Shown: positions 34,667 through 45,040 of the stretch, piece by piece
How the letters are laid out: each line of letters opens with the position of its first letter
How positions within the stretch are numbered: position 1 is the first letter of the stretch
Source: Phormidium ambiguum IAM M-71
GTDB lineage: Bacteria > Cyanobacteriota > Cyanobacteriia > Cyanobacteriales > Aerosakkonemataceae
Direction of reading: 5' to 3'
DNA: 64,000 bases
NCBI RefSeq assembly: GCF_001904725.1
Contig: NZ_MRCE01000015.1
Span: forward strand, 1 to 64,000
The notes under the pieces: generated by a model
Database searches by the model: none
Seen by the model: only the letters and a program-made list of their open reading frames with translations
What the model was told of the DNA's origin: nothing
Program-made: the position numbers and the translations under genes

Positions 34667-35068
34667 ACCGCCGTATTAGAATCTTGGCAAAATCATATTG
34701 ATTGGCTACGCACCTTACCAGAATCAGAACTAAAACTGCTGGAAAGTGCCGAATTTAACCCTACAGAAATCGCCCAAATTTCCGACACCAACTCAACCAC
34801 AACCGCTTTAGAAATTCCACCAGAAATACAACTCTATGAAAGCTTAAAACAAAAATCTCATCCTGAATCATTATTAGACCAAATGAGATTGATGATGCAG
34901 CCAGAATTACGGCAACAATATGAATTATATGTGAGTCAGCAAAGCGCGATCGCGCAACACAAAACCCTCACCCAACCTAACTTACAACAAGCTTCAAATT
35001 TAGCCGTAGCCAACCTCTATTGGTACTTTAAACACAGAGAAAAAACCCCAGCAGAAGTATCGGCATAA
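34667..35068 (+). pseudogene. C-terminal fragment of a larger protein, no start codon
   Basis: An open frame of 133 codons following a TAG at 34664, with no ATG before codon 73 (34883). It reads continuous, protein-like sequence from the start (LESWQNHIDWLRTLPESE...) through to AEVSA. It either uses an unusual start or is the 3' end of a broken gene; I favour the latter. A HIP1-like GCGCGATCGCGC lies inside it. I do not recognise the family. Confidence 0.55.
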
Positions 35069-35131
35069 TGCGATCGTCAAAGCCAAAGGTTGATAATAAA
35101 AATAAGATATTCTATCAAGGCAGGTTTTACT

Positions 35132-35770
35132 ATGGTTGCTGCTGTCCAAGTTCAGACTTACACCGTAGAAGAATTTCTCAACCTAGACTTGCCCGAAGGA
35201 CAGGAATACGAGTTAGTCAATGGAATTATAGTACCGATGGCAGAACCTTCAGGCGAACATGAGAATTTGCGATCGGAACTTTTAGTAGAATTGCGAATCG
35301 AAAGCAAACGCCGCCAACTGGGTTTACTATTGCATCCCAAACCCGTGTTACAGTTAAGCCCTAAATACACTCGGAAACCTGACCTAATCGCCATTAATCG
35401 GGATTCTTGGAATCGACAGACTCAGCAACAAGCTGTATTAAAAGAACCACCCAGCGTTGCGATCGAAATTGTCAGCACCAATTGGGAAGAAGATTATCGT
35501 AACAAACCTCTATGGTATGCTGCTTTTGGAGTAAGTGAGTTATGGATTATCGATCCTCTTTTTACTGTTTGTCGTTATCCCGATCGCAAAAATCCCAAAA
35601 TCGAAGCACCCACCATCTCCATTGGTCAACTAGTTACTTCCCCCAGCATTTTAGTTGAACGCGAATACCAGTTTCAGAGTTTCACAGGTAATCAAAGAAT
35701 TCAATCTCAATTCTTTCCAGATTTAAACCTCACAGTAGAACAAATTATCGCATTCGGAACCGGAATTTAG
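35132..35770 (+). CDS. Uma2 family endonuclease-like protein, second copy
   Basis: 212 residues from ATG at 35132; the upstream in-frame part has no family resemblance. It shows the Uma2 marks YTVEEFLNLDLPEGQEYELVNGI, Asp in RKPDLIAI, Glu in VAIEIVSTNW, then KPLWYAAFGVSELWIIDP. It belongs to another branch than 13214-13789, to which it is only distantly similar. Function presumed nuclease-like, target unknown. Confidence 0.88.
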   Translation: MVAAVQVQTYTVEEFLNLDLPEGQEYELVNGIIVPMAEPSGEHENLRSELLVELRIESKRRQLGLLLHPKPVLQLSPKYTRKPDLIAINRDSWNRQTQQQAVLKEPPSVAIEIVSTNWEEDYRNKPLWYAAFGVSELWIIDPLFTVCRYPDRKNPKIEAPTISIGQLVTSPSILVEREYQFQSFTGNQRIQSQFFPDLNLTVEQIIAFGTGI

Positions 35771-35790
35771 ACCAATTCCTGTGTCATTGT

Positions 35791-35825
35791 CCCCCAGTCC
35801 CCAGTCCCCAGTCCCCAGTCCCCAG
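35791..35825. repeat. CCCCAGT tandem repeat
   Basis: Four to five copies of the heptamer CCCCAGT lie between the Uma2 gene and the convergent prk gene, followed by an A-run. Same class of heptamer repeat as those at 15171 and 17991. Confidence 0.75.
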
Positions 35826-35879
35826 TCAAAAAAAATGGGGACTTTGCGCCCCCCCAAAACCTGTAACCAGTTCTACATC

Positions 35880-36890
35880 TTAACGGTTAGCAGTAGCAGC
35901 AATTTTCGCTTCTTGAGCAGTTAACCGTTCGTAAGCAGCACGCATCTTCAAACCTGTCAAGACTTGGAACAAACCAGTTCCATTATTAGAACCAGGATAT
36001 TCCTTGTGTTGTAACAACAGGTGGGTTAACTCACCGTTATACTTGGCGGAAGTCTTACTCAGATGATTTTCGATATAGATTACCTGTTCCAAATTCTCGA
36101 ATTGTCCATCAACTTCCAGAATTTCTGCCGCATGACCATAATAAGCATCAGGCCCATAGTGCATTCTAATTCCGGGATAGGAGCAAGTTAGCTTATTGCC
36201 ACAGGGAATCCAATCAATTGTCGAACCTTCATCAAACAGGTAAGCAGGCTCAAAACCTTCTACACCAACTTTTTGAATCAAGCGCACCCGCAGAATCTTG
36301 CCTTCCTTGTCATCTTTAATCAACTGGGTAGGCAACACCTGAATTACCACATCAGCGAACTCTCTTTGAGGTTCGATGTAAGCAGAAAAATCAGGACGAC
36401 GGGAATTAATTGCAGCTAACACATCCTCATAAGTGTGACCCCGTTCGGACATATCGCGTTGAATCTTCCAAGCAATCTTGACTTCTTCGCTAATGTCGAG
36501 GTATACACTGAAGTCGATTAGCGATCGCACCCGCTCATCATACAAAGGATGCAGCCCTTCAATCACCACAACATGATTTGGCTGAACTAATTCCGGTGGA
36601 TCAATCATGCCGGTTTCGTGATTGTAAATCGGCTTATTGATTGTCTCGCCACTCTTAAGCGCCTTGATCTGCTCATACATCAGATCGAAATTATTGGCTC
36701 TTGGATCGAGTGCAGTAATCCCCGTTTCCTTGCGCTGCTTTCTATCCAGACAATGATAATCGTCCAAACAGATTACTGTGACAAACTCCGTGCCAAACAA
36801 ATCAGTGATACGGCGCAAAAATGTAGACTTTCCACACCCGGAGTCCCCGGCGACACCAATTAGCACCACGCGATCCGGCTTTTTGGTCAT
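35880..36890 (-). CDS. prk: Phosphoribulokinase
   Basis: A 336-residue Calvin-cycle kinase that makes ribulose-1,5-bisphosphate from ribulose-5-phosphate and ATP. P-loop GDSGCGKST (16-23); Cys19 and Cys41 (in VICLDDYHC) are the regulatory pair that allows redox and CP12/GAPDH control. The ETGITALDPRANNFDLM and VVVIEGLHPLYDERVR segments are standard. The length fits class II PRK. It is divergent from petH across a 547-base region that contains an NtcA-like site. Confidence 0.97.
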   Translation of the reverse strand: MTKKPDRVVLIGVAGDSGCGKSTFLRRITDLFGTEFVTVICLDDYHCLDRKQRKETGITALDPRANNFDLMYEQIKALKSGETINKPIYNHETGMIDPPELVQPNHVVVIEGLHPLYDERVRSLIDFSVYLDISEEVKIAWKIQRDMSERGHTYEDVLAAINSRRPDFSAYIEPQREFADVVIQVLPTQLIKDDKEGKILRVRLIQKVGVEGFEPAYLFDEGSTIDWIPCGNKLTCSYPGIRMHYGPDAYYGHAAEILEVDGQFENLEQVIYIENHLSKTSAKYNGELTHLLLQHKEYPGSNNGTGLFQVLTGLKMRAAYERLTAQEAKIAATANR

Positions 36891-38649
<1,759 letters not shown>

Positions 38650-38679
38650 TTTTTAGTGTTTTACTCTCAGCTTTTTCTG

Positions 38680-38707
38680 GGGTAGGCATTGCCTACCCTG
38701 TTTTTTT
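38680..38707 (+). terminator. Intrinsic terminator of petH
   Basis: GGGTAGG pairs with CCTACCC around a CATTG loop, and seven T residues follow at 38701-38707. It lies 31 bases after the petH stop. Confidence 0.85.
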
Positions 38708-38786
38708 GGCACTAAAGACTATAATTGCCTGAGCTAAATTAGGTTAAATTAGTAATTTAATAATTCTGGTATTGTAATCTCGTGAA

Positions 38787-40922
38787 ATGTTCAAATTACC
38801 TTCTATTGAGATAGCAATAGCGCTTGAGCAAAGTTTGGAAAAATTAAATGAAATAGTGCTGCGTTTCCATCAATCGAATAATTTGGAGGCACTTCTGAAT
38901 TATGGGGTGGGAGTAATTCAAGAATTGTTAGAAAGCGATCGCACTTTGATCTACCAATTTTTACCCACTGGTGATGGAGTTATAATTGCTGAATCAGTCA
39001 AAGAAGGCTGGCAACCAATTATTGGACAATTGATTTACGATCCTTGTTTTGAAAATCATTGGGCGCAACAATATCATCAAGGTCAGGTAAGAGAGATTTC
39101 TGATGTAGCAAACAGCGATCTTGCTCCTTGCCATATTGAGTTTTTGACTCAAATACAAGTAAAAGCCTACTTGGTTGTGCCAATTATTGTGAGAAATTTA
39201 TCCAATTCTCAGGGTGGAAAGGAAGCGGAACTTTGGGGTTTGTTGATTGTACAACAATGTAGTGCGCCACGTATATGGCAATCATTAGAAGTGCAGGTAA
39301 TTAAGCAGCTTAGTTTGCAATTAGAGATTGCGATCGCTCACTTCAAAGCACAAAATCAATGGCAAACTAACCTACAAAAGTTACGTCAATCTAATATTCA
39401 ACAAGAACAGTTACAAGCTTCTTTACAACAAGAACAAGAACGCTGGCAATTGGCAATTCAAGGTAGCAATGATGGAATTTGGGATTGGAATATCCTCAGT
39501 GATGAATTATTCCTATCTCCTAGATGGAAAGAAATGTTGGGTTATCAAGATGATGAAATAGAAAATAACGTAGCCGTTTGGGAAAGCCATCTGCATCCAG
39601 AGGATTTGAATCAAGTCAAACAAGCTATTCAAGACCACTTAATTCATAAAAATGCTTTTTTTGCGATTGAACAACGAATGCGGTGCAAAGATGGCTCCTA
39701 CAAATGGATTTTAGCTCGCGCTCAAGCGGTGTGGGATGAAACTGGACGAGCGGTGCGAATGGTCGGTTTTCATACTGATATTAGCGATCGCAAACAAGCT
39801 GAACTCGCTCTCCAAGAACAAGAGGAAACCCTGCGGTTACTGATCAAATATGCTCCAGCAAATATTGCCATGTTCGATCGAAATATGAATTATTTGATGA
39901 TTACTCAACGAGGAGTTGATGCTTGTCAGATAGGTTCAATTGAATCAGTTTTAGGGCGTTCTCATTACGAAATTTTGCCTTTTGCCACACAATGGCGAGA
40001 TATCCATCAACGATGTTTAGCGGGGGCAATTGAGAAATCTGATGAAAGTTTATTAATCCGAGAAGATGGCACTCAATATTGGACAAAATGGGAAATTCAC
40101 CCTTGGTATAAACCAAATCAAGTTATTGGGGGAATCATTTTGTTTATTGAAGATATTACGGCTGATAAACAAGCAGAAGAAGAATTACAGCGTTCTGTTG
40201 CCGAATTGAAGCGACTCCATCAACTCAAAGATGATTTTCTCAGTACGGTCTCTCATGAATTGCGGACTCCAATGGCTAATATTAGAATGGCAATTCAAAT
40301 CCTAGAAATTCAATTGAAAAATTTAGGTTTACTGACTGAAGAATCAAATTTAATTAACAGATCTTTGGCAATTTTAGACACTGAATCTCAGCGAGAGATT
40401 AAACTGATTAATGATTTACTAAATCTCACTATGTTAGATGCAGAAACAGAATTGATGAATCTTACGCTGATAGATTTATCCTTTTGGGTGCCCCATATTG
40501 CTGAACCATTTATAAAACAAAGTCAACAACATCAACAACGTCTCAGTATAGAAATTTCTCCAGATCTGCCTACAATTAGAATTGATTTATCTTATTTGGA
40601 ACGTATTGTTACTGAATTGCTAAATAATGCAATTAAGTATACTCCGGCTGGAGAAGAGATTAATTTGTTAGTCGAAACAAATTCCGAAAGTATAGATATT
40701 GTTGTGCGTAACTCTGGTGTAGAAATTGCTGCTGTAGAACGCGATCGCATTTTTGACAAATTCTACCGCATTCCCAATCATGACCCCTGGAAATATGGGG
40801 GAACAGGTTTGGGACTCACTTTAGTCAAAAAAATGGTCAATTGTTTGGGGGGAACAATCTCTGTTAATAGTACTAGTCAGCCTAGCATGACAACATTTAT
40901 CGTTCGTTTACCCATAAGTTAA
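38787..40922 (+). CDS. GAF-PAS-PAS histidine kinase, possible cyanobacteriochrome
   Basis: 711 residues, no membrane segment. A GAF domain (about 20-185) carries Cys115-His116 in LAPCHIEFL, followed by QVKAYLVVPI; this Cys-His and its context match the bilin-attachment site of phytochrome-type GAF domains. Two PAS domains follow (about 218-335 and 345-465), then HisKA with His490 (VSHELRTPM), and an HATPase with NNAIKYTP and GTGLGLTLV. The output partner is not adjacent. If it binds a bilin it is a light sensor; otherwise a soluble redox or ligand sensor. Confidence 0.85.
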   Translation: MFKLPSIEIAIALEQSLEKLNEIVLRFHQSNNLEALLNYGVGVIQELLESDRTLIYQFLPTGDGVIIAESVKEGWQPIIGQLIYDPCFENHWAQQYHQGQVREISDVANSDLAPCHIEFLTQIQVKAYLVVPIIVRNLSNSQGGKEAELWGLLIVQQCSAPRIWQSLEVQVIKQLSLQLEIAIAHFKAQNQWQTNLQKLRQSNIQQEQLQASLQQEQERWQLAIQGSNDGIWDWNILSDELFLSPRWKEMLGYQDDEIENNVAVWESHLHPEDLNQVKQAIQDHLIHKNAFFAIEQRMRCKDGSYKWILARAQAVWDETGRAVRMVGFHTDISDRKQAELALQEQEETLRLLIKYAPANIAMFDRNMNYLMITQRGVDACQIGSIESVLGRSHYEILPFATQWRDIHQRCLAGAIEKSDESLLIREDGTQYWTKWEIHPWYKPNQVIGGIILFIEDITADKQAEEELQRSVAELKRLHQLKDDFLSTVSHELRTPMANIRMAIQILEIQLKNLGLLTEESNLINRSLAILDTESQREIKLINDLLNLTMLDAETELMNLTLIDLSFWVPHIAEPFIKQSQQHQQRLSIEISPDLPTIRIDLSYLERIVTELLNNAIKYTPAGEEINLLVETNSESIDIVVRNSGVEIAAVERDRIFDKFYRIPNHDPWKYGGTGLGLTLVKKMVNCLGGTISVNSTSQPSMTTFIVRLPIS

Positions 40923-41018
40923 TACTCACTCTTTACTCATTGCAAAACTGCCAAACAATTTAAAAGCTAACTGTGTCGTCGCTTCGGGTTAGTGTCGTTA
41001 GTTTACAATGGTTTTGGC

Positions 41019-42365
41019 ATGGAATTTAGTCAGAACAGGTTAGAAAGCGTGAGTTTTAAAATTGGTTTACTGGGACTAGGAACGGTGGGAACGGGAACGG
41101 CGGAAATTTTGCTCTCTCCAGAAGGTCGTCATCCGTTGGTGCAAGAATTGGAAGTTTATCGGGTGGGAGTGCGCGATCTCTCGAAACCCCGCGATGTGCA
41201 ATTATCTAAGGAGATTCTGACTACTGATTTGGAAGCGATCGCTACAGACCCAGAAGTTGATATTGTGGTAGAACTTTTGGGAGGGTTGGAACCTGCGCGA
41301 TCGCTCATCCTCAAAGCTATTGCTCACGGGAAGCACGTCGTTACCGCTAACAAAGCCGTAATTTCCCGTTTTGCCGCAGAAATCTTTGATGCCGCTAACG
41401 AAAAAGGCGTTTATGTCATGTTGGAAGCAGCCGTCGGCGGCGGTATTCCAGTAATTCAACCTTTGAAACAAGCTTTAGGCGTTAACCGCATTCAAACAAT
41501 TACAGGTATCGTTAACGGTACGACTAACTACATCCTCACCCGGATGCAAAACGAAGGTGCTGATTTTGCTGATGTTTTAGCTGATGCTCAAAAGTTGGGT
41601 TATGCTGAAGCCGACCCTACAGCAGATGTGGAAGGTTTAGATGCGGCTGATAAAATTGCCATTCTCGCTTCTTTGGCTTTTGGCGGACGCATCAAGTTAG
41701 ATGAAGTTTATCACGAAGGAATTACTAAAGTCGGAGCCGCAGATATTGCTTACGCCGAAAAGTTGGGTTTTGTCATTAAGTTACTCGCGGTTGCCAAACA
41801 GATGACTGTTGCATCCAATGAACCAGAACAGTTACAAGTAAGAGTTCATCCGACTTTAGTTCCCAAACAGCATCCTTTGGCTAGTGTCAGCGGCGTTTAC
41901 AATGCGATTTTCGTCGAAGGCGATCCGATCGGTCAAGTGATGTTCTACGGCAGAGGCGCAGGTGCAGGCCCAACCGCTAGCGCCGTAGTTTCTGATATTC
42001 TCAACATAGCCTCCATTCTCAAAACCTCAGCAGTTCCTCAATCCCCAGTCTCTAATCTCCATCCTCTGTTAGCTTGCACTCATCAACATTATTGCCAAAT
42101 TGCGCCAATGGAAGAATTGGTGACGCGATTTTACGCTCGTTTCTTGACAAAAGACTCGCCTGGTGTTATAGGCCACCTGGGAACTGCTTTCGGAAATCAT
42201 GGTGTCAGCTTGGAATCTGTTGTCCAAACAGGTTTTCGCGGCGATTTAGCGGAAATTGTCGTAGTAACTCATGATGTTCGAGAAGGCAATTTCCGTCAGG
42301 CGTTGGCAGAAATTCGGGCGCTAGAAGCTGTAGATAGTATTGCCAGTTTGCTCAGAGTTTTGTAA
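41019..42365 (+). CDS. hom: Homoserine dehydrogenase
   Basis: About 448 residues from ATG at 41019; GTG at 41049 (VSFKIGLLGLGTVG) fits the usual N-terminus best and GTG at 40992 is also in frame. NAD(P) motif GLLGLGTVGTG, the catalytic core with ANKAVIS and GIVNGTTNYILTRM, and a C-terminal ACT domain (about 370-448). It reduces aspartate semialdehyde to homoserine for threonine, methionine and isoleucine; the ACT domain suggests threonine feedback. No thrB/thrC is adjacent. Confidence 0.95.
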   Translation: MEFSQNRLESVSFKIGLLGLGTVGTGTAEILLSPEGRHPLVQELEVYRVGVRDLSKPRDVQLSKEILTTDLEAIATDPEVDIVVELLGGLEPARSLILKAIAHGKHVVTANKAVISRFAAEIFDAANEKGVYVMLEAAVGGGIPVIQPLKQALGVNRIQTITGIVNGTTNYILTRMQNEGADFADVLADAQKLGYAEADPTADVEGLDAADKIAILASLAFGGRIKLDEVYHEGITKVGAADIAYAEKLGFVIKLLAVAKQMTVASNEPEQLQVRVHPTLVPKQHPLASVSGVYNAIFVEGDPIGQVMFYGRGAGAGPTASAVVSDILNIASILKTSAVPQSPVSNLHPLLACTHQHYCQIAPMEELVTRFYARFLTKDSPGVIGHLGTAFGNHGVSLESVVQTGFRGDLAEIVVVTHDVREGNFRQALAEIRALEAVDSIASLLRVL

Positions 42366-42549
42366 AGGTGGTGTGAAGGTTCCCCCTTCCCCCTTTCCCC
42401 TTTTCCCCTTTTTCCCATTCCCCCTTTCCTCATTCCTTAAAGATTATTTGAAAACTTTTGTCAATTAGGTGACAAAAATGCCGAAACAGGTTATAAGTAG
42501 AATCAGGTTTCAATATTGAGAATTAATTTCATTTATTTGGAAGCTTCGG

Positions 42550-42798
42550 ATGGAGCAATCGAGTACAAATCCCACAGATTCACAGTTAGTGGCGGTAGCG
42601 CGGAGCGATCGCTGGCAAGTCTACCGCCGACTACAAGCTTTAGAAATTCCCTGCTGTTGCAACGGCAACGGTGGTTTAGAAGTCAAGATAAGTAGCCCAT
42701 TAGCAGCGATTCAACTGTGGTGCGTCATCAAGCAATTGACAGCACCTCGCAGCGAGTTAATCGCGCAGTTGAACCGTTGCTGGGAACTCAAGTCATAA
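42550..42798 (+). CDS. Asr1405/Asl0597-like cyanobacterial protein
   Basis: An 82-residue protein. The pattern WQVYRRLQALEIPCCC, then LEVKISSPLAAIQLWCVIKQLTAPRSELIAQLNRCW matches a small cyanobacterial family catalogued under that name; the function is not known. The CCC run may bind metal or be redox-active. It lies 62 bases before the ferredoxin-domain gene in the same direction, possibly co-transcribed. Confidence 0.78.
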   Translation: MEQSSTNPTDSQLVAVARSDRWQVYRRLQALEIPCCCNGNGGLEVKISSPLAAIQLWCVIKQLTAPRSELIAQLNRCWELKS

Positions 42799-42860
42799 TC
42801 AAAAACTGATATTTATTTGCAATTGTGTTGTTGTTTTGATTTAGAGGGTTGATCGAGAAA

Positions 42861-43469
42861 ATGGGTAAGAAAAATTGTCAAGTAACAGAATTTTGCCTCG
42901 AAGGACGGTTTGTTGGCTTTGTGCTGGAGGATGGTTACAAAATTAAGTTGTTGCGACTGGAGACCGCAGAAGGCGAATCTTGGATTAAACTTTCTAAAGA
43001 GGCAAGGGCTGGGTTAGGACAAGTTTTATTACCCGGAGATTGGATCGAAGTTTGTGGCGATCGGAAGTTGGATACATTCACTGGCACAGCGAAGTTGAAA
43101 GCGTATAGTATTAAGCTGAAGTCGGAGGGACAAAGGCAAGTAGTTCCCTCAGACGTGAAAGTTTCCCAGCCAAAGAAAAAGCCAGCTTGTATTTTAGTTT
43201 GTCAGAAGTCGGATTGCTGCAAGCGGGGGGCGATGGAAGTTAGTCAGGCGTTGGCGGAAGGTTTGCGCGATCGCAATTTGGAACAAGAAGTCACGATCAA
43301 AGGCACAGGCTGTATGAAATATTGTAAAGCAGGGCCAAATATTGTTATGCCAGATAAAACTGCTTATCGGCGAATTGATGCTAGTGAAGTGCCGGAAATT
43401 TTAGATAGACATTTTGCTACCGAAAATCAATCTAAAGATGCGGTTCCAGTTTTAGCAAGTGTGGTTTAA
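42861..43469 (+). CDS. Thioredoxin-like [2Fe-2S] ferredoxin-domain protein
   Basis: 202 residues from ATG at 42861. The N-terminal half (about 1-100) is a beta-rich domain of unknown role. The C-terminal half is a thioredoxin-like 2Fe-2S domain, with Cys in ILVCQKSDCCKRGA and in GTGCMKYCKAGPNIVM. This domain is shared with the NuoE/HoxE subunits and free ferredoxins of that type. A redox-carrier role is likely; partners are unknown. Confidence 0.85.
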   Translation: MGKKNCQVTEFCLEGRFVGFVLEDGYKIKLLRLETAEGESWIKLSKEARAGLGQVLLPGDWIEVCGDRKLDTFTGTAKLKAYSIKLKSEGQRQVVPSDVKVSQPKKKPACILVCQKSDCCKRGAMEVSQALAEGLRDRNLEQEVTIKGTGCMKYCKAGPNIVMPDKTAYRRIDASEVPEILDRHFATENQSKDAVPVLASVV

Positions 43470-43511
43470 TCTAAATCTAAAGTTGCCTGTTGCTGTTAAG
43501 GGGTAATCAAG

Positions 43512-44615
43512 ATGACAGAATCACAACGCCCAGAACCTCAATCATCAAAAAGAGAGCCTTTAGGGTTTGATGAATTTGTGGCAGTCTTGGTTGCCTTATT
43601 ATCGATCGGCGGGATTTTCTTTTGGATCTTAAGTAAAAATCCTAATAGTTGGAATTTAACCAGTAACACACCTGCTCAAGTTGCGCCGAGTCCCAGGAGT
43701 TCATTACTCACACCAAGAATAATTTTACCTTGGTTGGCGAATCGTTCAGTCGATCGGGAAAGGAGAGAAGCCAGAGAACGGATGAACACGACAACTGAGA
43801 ACAGAGTTGTACCTGTCGATCCACAAAGAAACAGAACTCAATTAGGGGTTGTTCCTGAAGTTGCTCAACCTGTTGCACCTGGAGCAGTTGCGCTCGCGCC
43901 CGTACCCGTACCGCAAACAGTGGAAACGCCAGCAACAACAACAGTTAAAGTAATTCCTTTACAACCAAAAGTTGTACCTGTAGTTCCCGTAGTAGTAGCA
44001 CCAGTAACACGAGCAACTCAACCAGTTAAATTAGTAGATGTTCCAGGTAATTATTGGGCAACTCCCTATATTTTAGGATTGCAAAAACAAGGAGTAATTG
44101 GTGCTTTTCCCGGTGGATATTTTCGACCAAATCAACCTGTGAATCGTGCCGAATTCGCCGCAGTTTTAGAAAAAGGTTTGGGGACAAAAATTACTAATCA
44201 AACCGCAGAATTTAAAGATATAAATAATAGTTTTTGGGCGACTCCAGCAATTAAAAAAGCCACAGGAAGCGAATATTTAGCAGGTTATCCAGACCAAACT
44301 TTCCGCCCCAAAGTACAAATTCCGCGAGTGCAAGCGATCGTTGCTTTAGCTAGCGGGTTGAATTTACCAGAACCCGCTAATCCAGATCAAATTTTAAACC
44401 AAAAATATAAAGATGCCGCCCAAATTCCTGCTTATGCGCGGAAGAAAGTTGCCGCAGCTACCCAAGCAGGAATTGTGGTAAATCATCCGAATACAAATGT
44501 GTTAAATCCAAATCAAAATGCGACTCGTGCGGAAATAGCTGCTTTGGTTTATCAAGCAAGAGTGAAGCAAGGTAAAGCACAGAATGTTAATGGTAAATAT
44601 GTAGTGAAACCTTAA
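43512..44615 (+). CDS. Membrane-anchored SLH-domain protein
   Basis: 367 residues. One membrane segment at about 20-40 (EFVAVLVALLSIGGIFFWIL) anchors it. A Pro/Val/Ala-rich linker follows, then three SLH domains (about 175-225, 235-285 and 300-350), with marks such as YWATPYILGL, FRPNQPVNRAEFAAVL, FRPKVQIPRVQAIVAL and ATRAEIAALV. SLH domains bind peptidoglycan-linked polymers, so it probably links inner membrane to cell wall. Monocistronic; convergent with a small membrane-protein gene. Confidence 0.92.
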   Translation: MTESQRPEPQSSKREPLGFDEFVAVLVALLSIGGIFFWILSKNPNSWNLTSNTPAQVAPSPRSSLLTPRIILPWLANRSVDRERREARERMNTTTENRVVPVDPQRNRTQLGVVPEVAQPVAPGAVALAPVPVPQTVETPATTTVKVIPLQPKVVPVVPVVVAPVTRATQPVKLVDVPGNYWATPYILGLQKQGVIGAFPGGYFRPNQPVNRAEFAAVLEKGLGTKITNQTAEFKDINNSFWATPAIKKATGSEYLAGYPDQTFRPKVQIPRVQAIVALASGLNLPEPANPDQILNQKYKDAAQIPAYARKKVAAATQAGIVVNHPNTNVLNPNQNATRAEIAALVYQARVKQGKAQNVNGKYVVKP

Positions 44616-44639
44616 TTCACATAAAGTTAAATCGTCTGA

Positions 44640-44963
44640 CTAAAGCAGATATTTGAATGCAAGAAAAGCTCCGCCGCCAGAGCCAATCCAACCAAATATC
44701 ACCATAAAAACTAGTGTGACAATGCTTCTGCCAAGACCTGCACCAATCGCGCCTGACTCCGGTGGTCCAGTTTGGCGATCCTCCTCTTGAATCTGTCGGG
44801 AATAGAAAATAGCACCGACGATCGCCATTAACAACCCACCAATTATTGAACCACTTGGTATCCAAAGTAAACTCCAAACCAAACCAAACTGACTCAACGC
44901 GATCGACAAAATAATCAAAGTTGGGCTGATAAATAGAATGAGAGCCAGGATAAAGACAATCAT
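44640..44963 (-). CDS. Small membrane protein, three predicted segments
   Basis: A 107-residue protein with hydrophobic segments at about 1-22, 25-50 and 80-105, and a polar loop with QIQEEDRQTGPPES between the last two. Gly-rich helices (GWIGSGGGAFLAF) in the last. I do not recognise a family. It is convergent with the SLH gene (24 bases) and divergent from the DUF4132 gene. Confidence 0.7.
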   Translation of the reverse strand: MIVFILALILFISPTLIILSIALSQFGLVWSLLWIPSGSIIGGLLMAIVGAIFYSRQIQEEDRQTGPPESGAIGAGLGRSIVTLVFMVIFGWIGSGGGAFLAFKYLL

Positions 44964-45040
44964 GATGACCGATTACCTTGGTTAACGGCTGAACTTAAGC
45001 ATAACGAGTTAGAAACAATTACAGACACTCATGCGATCCA

